From Limnochordia bacterium (lineage in GTDB: Bacteria; Bacillota; Limnochordia; DUMW01), in NCBI GenBank assembly GCA_023230925.1, contig JALNWK010000084.1, forward strand, positions 1-8,032: 8,032 bases of DNA, in the 5' to 3' direction. The translations under genes were made by a program, and so were the position numbers. Shown one piece after another: positions 1-6,240 of the stretch (the stretch's first letter is position 1; each line of letters starts with the position of its first letter). The notes below the pieces were generated by a model. The model was not told where the DNA came from and did not search any database. It saw only the letters and a list, made by a program, of their open reading frames with translations.

Positions 1-113
1 GAATCACTGATCGGGATGAACCGGAATCACTGATCGACATGAACCGGAATCGGTGATCGGATCGAACCGGAATCGGTGATCGGGTTGAAGCATATTCAGT
101 GATCGAAATGACC
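1..113. repeat. Tandem 23-bp direct repeats of an IS21-family terminus
   Basis: Five head-to-tail imperfect copies of a unit with consensus GGAATCRSTGATCG followed by a variable NNTGAACC tail. The copies lie at 1-22 (lacking the first G), 23-45, 46-68, 69-91 and 92-113. The last is the most diverged and is followed by a partial GGAATAC at 114-120. There are no spacers between copies. Multiple tandem internal repeats of about 20 bp near the ends, taken as transposase binding sites, are a known trait of IS21-family elements, and this GGAATC-TGATC type is familiar from Gram-positive IS21 relatives. No istA or istB is visible, so the body must lie to the left or be lost. The transposase remnant to the right appears cut at about this edge, which fits insertion of the element into it. 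Repeats: seen. IS21 assignment: recalled family knowledge. Confidence 0.7.
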
Positions 114-149
114 GGAATACACGTCTTTTGCGGTCTAAGACGAAATAGG

Positions 150-1466
150 ATTGTAGAGGATACAAAAACCATCCATCGAAATCTCTCGGAAAGTAGACGC
201 TGACTGGGAATATACGGCAATAACGTGATGGAATGAAGTAGTTTCGCTTTGCACCTTGACAACTTCATAAGCAAATTGGTCGGGTGGTTGATCTTGCCCC
301 AAAAAAGGGTACGTTGAACTGGAACCGGATGGACCACCGATTACGGTAAATCATGGTAATTAGCTGTTCTTATTTTATGGCCTGCGGGGTAAATGAGCAC
401 ACCGTTTTCGGAGATGATGATCTTATCCGGGTACTTTCGATTACCCGTATTGCCAAGATTAAGGTCAATGATGGGTGCTATGTTCCAGAAATGATGCAGT
501 TTGTATATCGCATAGGCGTCATGGGCGGAATCATAAATTGCCCGGGCAAAGGTAAAGTCGGGTAAAAGTTGACGTAGACGACTAAGACAAAAGACCGAAA
601 ACGGTCCATCGTGCCTATTTGCTTGAGCGACGTCCAACAACAGGGGTAGATCATAGTTACCATCACAGGTACTGTAAACGCACGTAGATGGAATAACCAT
701 AGAAGTAGACTTCACTGTAACTATCCCAGCCCCATCGTGCGTCAGGATCTGAATAGATGCGTTTGCAATCACAAGAGAATATCCTTTGCTTTCGGCATGT
801 GCATGTTGGTTTACCATAGGGGCTACTGCCAGATTCCACCGGGGTACCGTCCCCACTAATGGTGAGATTATTAGTATCCCCAAGAAGTTTTAATTGTGCG
901 GAAGGAAGGACGGCAACCTGGGTAAAGAGCTTTTGGAATAGGCTCTGTGGACAATGATGGGCAGTTCTACCTTCCATCGCCTTGTCCACAATTTGGGCCA
1001 CAATACCATCATGACGCGGTTTTAGCTTCTTGCCCTTTTTCTGAGGTTTACGAGGCTTTCGATTCTTTACTCTAGGACGTTTCTGTTGAGGCTCCTCGAG
1101 CCATAGGCGGTCAAGGAAGTCGTAGAATGTACCGATGCCCGGATCGTGGCCATCCTCAAACCCACATGCCATTACCAGAACGGGGTCACTTCGCAAGACT
1201 TTAACCCAGCTGGTAACCGAATCATGCCTGTAATGGTTCATGGCCACAAGAGCTCTGAGAATCTGCGGTTGATTAACCGCAGGTCGTCCACCTTGGCCAT
1301 AGTACGGCGCCAGCAATTCTAAAACCGGATCCAGGTCCAGGTACCAAAGTTTGCTAATTAAAGCGTCATGGTATTCGAGATTTCCAGCGTGGTTAGTATA
1401 GAGTTCGATCCACCTTTCAGTAACAAATTGCTGATACTCGGCATGACTTTGCCAAAACACAAGCAT
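150..1466 (-). pseudogene. Decayed DDE transposase (IS1182-like), frameshifted and 3'-truncated
   Basis: Reading leftward from ATG 1464-1466, a 267-codon frame ends at 663. It carries the N-terminal helical region, a lysine/arginine-rich linker, the first catalytic aspartate in SGDGTPVE, and a Cys cluster followed by YSDPDARWGWDSY and FYGYSIY. Homology then continues in a second frame from about 680 (DLPLLLDVAQANRHDG, then the second aspartate in IYDSAHDAY, then DLNLGNTGN) to about 372, where it reads PAGHKI. A third frame, about 261-155, still reads PRDFDGWFLY, resembling the family's PRG-S-x-x-W-x-x-x-Y block that precedes the catalytic Glu. The Glu block (RTxxER) is not recognisable before the IS21-like repeats. 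At least two frame changes and the lost third catalytic residue make it non-functional. The exact IS family is my best match by remembered motifs. Confidence 0.82.
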
Positions 1467-1473
1467 AGAAAAT

Positions 1474-1480
1474 CCCCTCC
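1474..1480 (-). promoter_or_regulatory. Ribosome binding site of the transposase
   Basis: Read on the minus strand this is GGAGGGG, seven bases before the ATG at 1466-1464. It supports 1466 as the original start of the transposase even though the gene is now broken. Confidence 0.65.
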
Positions 1481-1517
1481 AGGACAGTAATGGTATAAAA
1501 TGGTAATCCTACATGTC

Positions 1518-1545
1518 CATTATTGGGGCGTTTTGGAAAAGTCAA
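1518..1545 (-). promoter_or_regulatory. Possible promoter of the transposase
   Basis: On the minus strand TTGACT (1545-1540) is followed after 16 bases by ATAATG (1523-1518), about 50 bases before the transposase start. The -35 box is good and the -10 box is weak. It is listed because it is the only recognisable promoter-like pair in the 1467-1745 gap. Confidence 0.25.
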
Positions 1546-1733
1546 GTCCGGTACAGGGCCGCATAGACCCAATTACGCTGATAATAAAGTCTATACGACC
1601 ATAACCTCGCTAGACCGCAAACTATTGCTTATGAAGAATGTCAGGGAAAGTGGGGGTGAAACACAGGGCTATAGAACCACAGTTTTGCTTTACATGCAGG
1701 TTTAGAGTTTCCGTGAGATTTCCTATCCCGTAC

Positions 1734-1740
1734 GGAGGTG
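1734..1740 (+). promoter_or_regulatory. Ribosome binding site deciding the GTG start of the first ABC gene
   Basis: GGAGGTG lies five bases before GTG 1746-1748. This is a near-perfect Shine-Dalgarno and the reason to prefer 1746 over the in-frame ATG at 1638, which has no such sequence. Confidence 0.8.
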
Positions 1741-1745
1741 TCCAT

Positions 1746-3536
1746 GTGAGAAAGATCGCTAGGCTGTGTTTATGGTTAAGGACCTGCTACCTGAGTAATC
1801 CAGTTCGCCTTATTGTATATTTACTGGCAAACGTTGGAGCAGTATTCCTTGGTGCTTCATTCCTGGTTTTTTCGGGAAGGTTGATTGATCAAGTGGTCGC
1901 TATGTTTCAGGATGGGGTAGATGCTGATCCATATGCATTGCTTGCACAAATGATCGGTATTGGGGTCTTAACGGCTGCTTTTCGCTTCATATCAGCGGTT
2001 GCCGAGAAACGCCTTACTGATGACCTGGAAAGACATCTTTCGGAGCGTTTCTTCAATGTCGTTCAGGGAGCAGACTTCTTATTGTTTGAAAGACAGAGTT
2101 TCCAAGAGAAAATGAAAGCTGCTAGGATGGTTACTAGCGGCGCAGTAATGTGGATGGTAATGCATTTCTCTCAGATACTATCATTGGCGGCTGCGGTAAT
2201 TGCCTATCTTTCTATATTAAGAACCACTTCATTTAGCGCCATGATTATGGCTGGGCTATCGTGTCTGGCAATGTCCGTTTTTGGAAGCATGAAACGTTTT
2301 AAGACCCGCCATCAGGCACGGTTGGCTCTCATTGAACGCGAAAGGAAACTTTCATATATTGAAGACCTCGTATTCTCATCTCAAGTCGCGAAAGAGATTC
2401 ACACCTTCAATCTATTCAGCGCCCTAAAGAACGAATGGGACTTTAGATTTGGAGAGATTCAGAGTGAGCAAATCTCAATGGCAAGAAAGGATATTGATGC
2501 TAATCTCGTTCTCAACTCGTTTCCAGTTCTTCTGACCATGATGTTACTTGCGAGTTCGTTTTATCTGGGTCATATAGATTCGCCGGGCAAGTTTACGGTT
2601 GTACTGGCTGCTTTCACAGTCCTAATGGGAAGCATCAAGGATGTCGGAAAGGCAGTCAGCGATTTCTACGAGGCTTCGGTCCATCTGGAACTACTTGGTG
2701 ATTTCGAGAAGTTAGGAGAGAACTCGGAAATCACGTTTTCTGAGTCCAGCGGTGAGGGCATCCATGAAAACATAATTGAGTTGAGCGATGTTTCCTTCAC
2801 ATATGACAATGGTAAGACATACTCTCTAACTGGCATTGACCTTGCGGTGAAGAAAGGTAAGGTTGTTGCTGTGGTTGGTGAAAACGGTGCGGGGAAGTCT
2901 ACTCTTGCTAACATAGTGTTGGGTCTATATAGACCAGAAAAAGGTAGCATTAGGGTGAGGGGAGAAGACCCATATCACAGTGGATGTAATGACCCAAAGG
3001 TGATATCGATATCGCAGACGTTTGGGCGATACTTTGGGCTTACCTTGAAGGAAAATGTGGCCTTCGGGCTGGACGGGGGCAGGTTGTCCCTGGATGATGA
3101 TCTTGCGGCTCTCTTTAACAAAGTAGGATTGGATTGCCATGACGTTCTAGACCTAGTCGTCGGCAATCAATTTGATGGTATTGATCTCTCAGGAGGACAA
3201 TGGCAGAGAATAGCCATTCTAAGGTCATTTATAGATTCCGCCGAAATTGTAATCTTCGATGAACCTACAGCTGCCCTAGATCCGCTCTCGGAAATTGAAG
3301 TATTTGATGCGCTGATGAACACGCATAAGGGGAAAACCATTATCCTAATAACTCATCGTCTCGGAGTTGCGAGAAGAGCTGACGAAATAGTGGTGTTGCA
3401 TGATGGTGAAATAGTTGAGAGCGGAAGCCATGAATCGTTGATGGCACAAGAAGGTCGTTATAGGGAGATGTTTGATTCGCAGGCGCAATGGTATAGCGGT
3501 ACACAAGGTGGTGATTTACTTGCTCAACACGGTTAA
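1746..3536 (+). CDS. ABC exporter half-transporter, permease-ATPase fusion (first subunit)
   Basis: A 596-residue protein with an N-terminal exporter-type membrane domain and a C-terminal nucleotide-binding domain; it would pump a substrate outward using ATP. About six hydrophobic segments fill residues ~18-310. The ATPase domain has Walker A GENGAGKST (378-386, Lys384), Q-loop in SQTFGRYF, signature LSGGQWQR (481-488), Walker B IVIFDEPTAALDP with Asp505 and catalytic Glu506, and switch His537 (ITHR), so it looks catalytically complete. The W after the signature Gln (GQWQ) is common in lanthipeptide and other peptide exporters. There is no N-terminal C39 peptidase domain, so it would not cleave a leader. 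The start is GTG 1746. An ATG at 1638 would add 36 residues unlike the family. The next gene overlaps its end, so the two probably form a heterodimer. The substrate cannot be read from the sequence. Confidence 0.92.
   Translation: MRKIARLCLWLRTCYLSNPVRLIVYLLANVGAVFLGASFLVFSGRLIDQVVAMFQDGVDADPYALLAQMIGIGVLTAAFRFISAVAEKRLTDDLERHLSERFFNVVQGADFLLFERQSFQEKMKAARMVTSGAVMWMVMHFSQILSLAAAVIAYLSILRTTSFSAMIMAGLSCLAMSVFGSMKRFKTRHQARLALIERERKLSYIEDLVFSSQVAKEIHTFNLFSALKNEWDFRFGEIQSEQISMARKDIDANLVLNSFPVLLTMMLLASSFYLGHIDSPGKFTVVLAAFTVLMGSIKDVGKAVSDFYEASVHLELLGDFEKLGENSEITFSESSGEGIHENIIELSDVSFTYDNGKTYSLTGIDLAVKKGKVVAVVGENGAGKSTLANIVLGLYRPEKGSIRVRGEDPYHSGCNDPKVISISQTFGRYFGLTLKENVAFGLDGGRLSLDDDLAALFNKVGLDCHDVLDLVVGNQFDGIDLSGGQWQRIAILRSFIDSAEIVIFDEPTAALDPLSEIEVFDALMNTHKGKTIILITHRLGVARRADEIVVLHDGEIVESGSHESLMAQEGRYREMFDSQAQWYSGTQGGDLLAQHG
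3505..3515 (+). promoter_or_regulatory. Ribosome binding site inside the first ABC gene, deciding a TTG start
   Basis: AAGGTGGTGAT matches the ideal anti-16S sequence AAGGAGGTGAT at 10 of 11 positions. It sits four bases before TTG 3520-3522, within the last codons of the upstream ABC gene. The alternative GTG at 3511 falls inside this site, and the ATG at 3472 would start within well-conserved upstream coding sequence without such a site. Confidence 0.65.
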
Positions 3537-5277
3537 GGTAAACAAACTTCGGTGCTTTGGCAGGATGCTTTTCAAGCTTGTAAGGATACAACCTATTCCC
3601 GCAGGTCTTTTGGCGATTCTTTCCATAATTCAAGGAGTGTTGCCAGCTATTGAGGTAGTCGTAATTGCACAAATCTCAAAATACATCGTGCAGGGCCTTG
3701 ATTCTGGATTCCATTCGGTTATACAGTGGTTGATTCTATTATTGATATGTCGAGTTGGAAGAGAGATTTTGGCTTTTTCTTCTCAGCGAGTATCTCTGTG
3801 CATTAAGAGAAAGGCAGCGAAGGAACTCAAAGAAGATCTAGTTGACAACATCATGACCACAGATGTCCGGCAGAGGGAAAAAAGGGAGTTTTCTGATACG
3901 ATAGTTCGGGCCCAACAAGCTATTGATCCAGTGCGTTTGATATATTTGTTTGAAAGGGTTCCTGCCTTCGTTTCCCAGTTTCTGACTGCGGTATCGCTGT
4001 GTCTGTTGCTTTTCCACGTGAACTGGGCACTGCCAGTAATAAATGTGACTGTTTTGATCACTTGCGCTCTTTTGCAGTCCAGACTCAGTAAGTACTATTT
4101 TGACGGCTTCAGACGAACGTCGAAAGAAGAAAGGATGTTGGGAGCTTACTCCTCAGCTCTAATGACTAAGAATACTGTCGCTGAATTGAGGGTTCTCAGG
4201 AGATATGATTGGATGTTGGCAAAATGGCGAGCGTTTGATACGGATTACAAACAGAAACTCCAGAGGAAGCACAACGTACGCGAGTTAGCTGGGAAGGTTA
4301 TTGGGTTTGTTATGCAATACGGAGTACCTGCTCTTTCAGTCTCGATCGTGCTCATTTCGAGAGGCCTCGTGCTCGAGAATGTCATTATCGCTTTGCAGTC
4401 GTCAATGGCATTAGCTGGAGCAGTATATTACCTGGTTCTCGATTTCTCATCTTATACCGATTCAATTGAACTATACTCTGATTATTGCCGTTTTTTTGAT
4501 ACAAGGCGGCCAGCATCTCTGGGTAACCCAATTGAGTCTGATGGTGTCGAAATTGACTGTAGAGATGTTACGTTTTCCTACCATGATAATCACCAATTGG
4601 CCGTGGATGATGTTACATTAAAGGTTCGTCCTAGCGAAAAAATTGTCTTGGTAGGTGAAAATGGTTCCGGCAAGACAACCTTAGTCAAACTTATTCTAGG
4701 ATTGTATAAACCTTCTTCTGGGACGATAGAACTTGGAAAACAACTATCACTGGACGGGAACTGTGCGAAAATCTCAGCGGTATTTCAAGACTTCACGAAA
4801 TACTATCTTTCTCTTCGCCACAATGTAGGGTACGGAGAAGTATCATTGATGAACAAGGATCACGAACTATACGACGTGCTTAAGAAGGTAAATCTGGCTG
4901 AAGAAGACTACATTACACGCCTAGACGAACAATTAGGACCACAATTTGGCGGGAGGGATTTCTCTCATGGACAGTGGCAGAAGATAGCAGTTGCTAGAGG
5001 GTGTTTGCGAAGGAACCATGGGCTTTCGGTGTTCGATGAACCTACTGCTTCTTTGGATCCTATAACGGAATCGCAAATTATCAAGAGTTTTCTAGAACTT
5101 ATTGGTGATTCGACCTGCATATTTGTGTCGCATCGGTTATCATCTGTTAAACTAGCTGATAGGATTATTGTTATGAAATCTGGACGTATAATTGAGGAAG
5201 GCACCCATAAAGAGCTAATGGCTTTGGGAGGAGAGTATTACCGAATGTTTGATCAGCAAGCCAAAATGTATGCCTGA
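3520..5277 (+). CDS. ABC exporter half-transporter, permease-ATPase fusion (second subunit)
   Basis: A 585-residue second half-transporter, clearly different from the first but with the same layout. A hydrophobic membrane domain (residues ~25-310, about six segments) is followed by an ATPase domain with Walker A GENGSGKTT (379-387, Lys385), Q-loop in FQDFTKYY, a non-standard signature FSHGQWQK (481-488) instead of LSGGQ, Walker B LSVFDEPTASLDP with Asp506 and Glu507, and His538 (VSHR). The signature aligns residue for residue with that of the partner. I choose TTG 3520 because of the strong ribosome site just before it; this overlaps the first gene by 17 bases and implies translational coupling. 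An open frame reaches back to ATG 3472. Uneven signature motifs are common in heterodimeric ABC exporters. No peptidase domain. Cargo unknown; a peptide is a reasonable guess from the GQWQ signature. Confidence 0.9.
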   Translation: MLNTVKVNKLRCFGRMLFKLVRIQPIPAGLLAILSIIQGVLPAIEVVVIAQISKYIVQGLDSGFHSVIQWLILLLICRVGREILAFSSQRVSLCIKRKAAKELKEDLVDNIMTTDVRQREKREFSDTIVRAQQAIDPVRLIYLFERVPAFVSQFLTAVSLCLLLFHVNWALPVINVTVLITCALLQSRLSKYYFDGFRRTSKEERMLGAYSSALMTKNTVAELRVLRRYDWMLAKWRAFDTDYKQKLQRKHNVRELAGKVIGFVMQYGVPALSVSIVLISRGLVLENVIIALQSSMALAGAVYYLVLDFSSYTDSIELYSDYCRFFDTRRPASLGNPIESDGVEIDCRDVTFSYHDNHQLAVDDVTLKVRPSEKIVLVGENGSGKTTLVKLILGLYKPSSGTIELGKQLSLDGNCAKISAVFQDFTKYYLSLRHNVGYGEVSLMNKDHELYDVLKKVNLAEEDYITRLDEQLGPQFGGRDFSHGQWQKIAVARGCLRRNHGLSVFDEPTASLDPITESQIIKSFLELIGDSTCIFVSHRLSSVKLADRIIVMKSGRIIEEGTHKELMALGGEYYRMFDQQAKMYA

Positions 5278-5286
5278 CCACAAAAA

Positions 5287-5294
5287 GAGGAGGG
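5287..5294 (+). promoter_or_regulatory. Ribosome binding site of the small membrane protein
   Basis: GAGGAGGG lies five bases before ATG 5300. It fixes the start there rather than at the in-frame ATG 5249, which lies inside the preceding ABC gene and has no such site. It is also the main evidence that this short frame is a real gene. Confidence 0.75.
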
Positions 5295-5299
5295 ATGAT

Positions 5300-5509
5300 A
5301 TGAAGAGACATCGTCTTTGGGTGTTGTTGTTCATTTTGCTGAATGTAACAATTGGTGGTATGGCGACCAAGTATGTTGTTGAGTTTTGGACAGATTTCCT
5401 AGGAAATCCGATTTCTGTTTCGTTGTTACCTGCTGCTTTGGCGGGTCTGTTTGTGGCACCTGTTACGTTGCCGCTCGCCATTGCAACCTATATCATTAAT
5501 CTATTCTAA
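5300..5509 (+). CDS. Small hydrophobic protein, third gene of the ABC operon
   Basis: 69 residues, not recognised. The N-terminus is MKRHR followed by a hydrophobic run (LWVLLFILLNVTIGGMA), resembling either a membrane anchor or a signal peptide with a possible cleavage after GGMA. A short polar stretch with KYVVEFWTDF follows, then a second hydrophobic run rich in Ala, Leu, Val and Pro (from about residue 40) to the C-terminal IINLF. There are no Cys residues, double-Gly leader, or other known precursor-peptide marks. It begins 22 bases after the second ABC stop with a strong ribosome site, so it belongs to the same transcript. Possible roles, all inferred: small accessory subunit of the exporter, self-protection (immunity) protein, or a secreted hydrophobic peptide. 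The two-helix hairpin topology favours a membrane protein. Confidence 0.7.
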   Translation: MKRHRLWVLLFILLNVTIGGMATKYVVEFWTDFLGNPISVSLLPAALAGLFVAPVTLPLAIATYIINLF

Positions 5510-5536
5510 AGTTTTGGTCTATGTACTTGAATAAAG

Positions 5537-5560
5537 GTAAGCGTCAAGACGACCACACCT
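5537..5560 (+). repeat. Solitary IS66-type terminal inverted repeat
   Basis: This 24-base stretch begins GTAAGCGTCAA and ends CACCT. It matches the left end of the IS66 element at 6791-6814 at 19 of 24 positions, in the same orientation, including the first 11 bases. IS66-family ends characteristically start with GTAAGCG. No IS66 coding sequence follows it, so it is a leftover left end of a related but not identical element, or the end of a non-autonomous derivative. The match was counted by eye. Confidence 0.6.
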
Positions 5561-5627
5561 TGACAGCTAGAAAGAAGGGAGAAACTTAACACGACGTTTA
5601 GTCTGGTTTGGCGCAATCGAGTAGGTC

Positions 5628-5656
5628 AACGCTAGGTGATCTGCCTAGCGTTTTTT
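5628..5656 (+). terminator. Rho-independent terminator of the ABC operon
   Basis: AACGCTAGG (5628-5636) and CCTAGCGTT (5644-5652) form a perfect nine-base-pair stem with a seven-base loop, followed by a run of six T (5651-5656, the first two inside the stem). It lies about 120 bases after the small membrane protein and just before the intron-type ORF, so it probably ends the ABC transcript. Some group II introns (class IIC) prefer sites just after such terminators, which may explain the neighbouring intron remnant. Confidence 0.82.
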
Positions 5657-5664
5657 AGAGTGTA

Positions 5665-6240
5665 ATGGGTTTGCCGGACACGCAGGAAGAATCTATAATC
5701 ATAAGTAGAGAGGGCGTGTCTGTTAAAAGACTGCAGTACCTGCTGACCCACTCTTTTCACGCAAAAGCCTATGCGGTCAAGAAAGTAACCTCGAATAAGG
5801 GGAAGAACACCTCTGGGATAGACAAAAAGCTCTGGTCGACCTCAGCTTCAAAAATGAAAGCAGTTTTAGCGCTTACTGACAAACGGTACAAAACAAAGCC
5901 CCTTAGGCGAGTATACATTGAGAAGAAAAACAAGGGCAAGAAGCGCCCACTTGGAATTCCCACAATGTATGACCGCGCAATGCAGACACTTTATGCACTC
6001 GCTCTCGAACCAGTAGCTGAAACAACTGGAGACAGCGTATCCTTCGGCTTTCGTAGAGGTAGGAGTGCAAAGGATGCCTGCGAATAGATATTTGGTGTGC
6101 TGGCGAGAAAATGCTCTCCAACATGGGTACTCGAAGGAGACATCAAGGGTTGTTTTGATAACATCAATCATGATTGGTTAAAACAGAACATTCCCATGGA
6201 CAAAAGGATAATGACGCGATTCCTAGAAAGTTTAGGGTGC
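5665..6240 (+). pseudogene. Group II intron reverse transcriptase/maturase, N-terminal fragment with internal stop
   Basis: From ATG 5665 the frame gives 140 residues, then TAG at 6085-6087, then continues in the same frame to about 6240. The family's RT-0/RT-1 region is plain: KRLQYLLTHSF, KKVTSNKGKNTSGID, PLRRVYIEKKNKGKKRPLGIP, DRAMQTLYALALEPVAE, FGFRRGRSAKDACE. After the stop comes WVLEGDIKGCFDNINHDW, with the first catalytic aspartate, then IPMDKRIMTRFLESLG. Relatives often have Gln at the stop position, so a CAG-to-TAG change is likely. The usual N-terminal ~40 residues are missing or unrecognisable; the first ~17 residues may be chance sequence. Beyond ~6240 homology ends and the DNA is the antisense of the maturase domain of such a protein. 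YADD is absent, so it cannot be active. Confidence 0.85.

Larger units (their letters stand above)
1467..1745. other. Gap without a convincing gene, upstream of the ABC operon
   Basis: About 280 bases separate the divergent transposase remnant from the first ABC gene. This stretch should contain the right end of the old IS and the promoter/leader of the ABC operon. I find no clear sigma-A promoter on the plus strand, no riboswitch or T-box pattern, and no small ORF with a ribosome binding site. A 60-codon open frame from a TTG at 1523 lacks any Shine-Dalgarno and has no recognisable composition. The missing promoter leaves open that the operon is read from an IS-borne promoter or is poorly expressed. 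Confidence 0.5.
5510..5664. other. Intergenic stretch between the ABC operon and the intron remnant
   Basis: This 155-base gap has no supported gene. It contains a solitary IS66-type terminal repeat (5537-5560) and a strong hairpin terminator (5628-5656), which are listed separately. The remainder, including a purine-rich AAGAAGGGAG at about 5571-5580, precedes no open frame of useful length. Confidence 0.5.

Noticed and set aside
1..113. CRISPR-like array
   Set aside because: The repeats are directly adjacent with no unique spacers, diverge from copy to copy, and match IS21-type terminal repeats better.
353..565. 70-codon plus-strand frame
   Set aside because: It is antisense to the transposase remnant and has no features of its own.
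1523..1705. 60-codon plus-strand frame as a precursor peptide for the exporter
   Set aside because: TTG start, no ribosome site, no leader/core pattern, no Cys/Ser/Thr-rich core or double-Gly. It overlaps the 5' region of the next frame. An internal ATG at 1631 is equally unsupported.
1638..1745. Upstream ATG extension of the first ABC protein
   Set aside because: The extra 36 residues look unlike an exporter N-terminus, and GTG 1746 has a strong Shine-Dalgarno at the right distance.
2666..3166. Minus-strand frames within the first ABC gene
   Set aside because: They are antisense shadows of the conserved ATPase domain, without ribosome sites.
5866..5875. AGCGCTTAC as the right end of the IS66 remnant beginning at 5537
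   Set aside because: It lies in conserved RT coding sequence (ALTDKRY), and only the last bases match GACGCTTAC.
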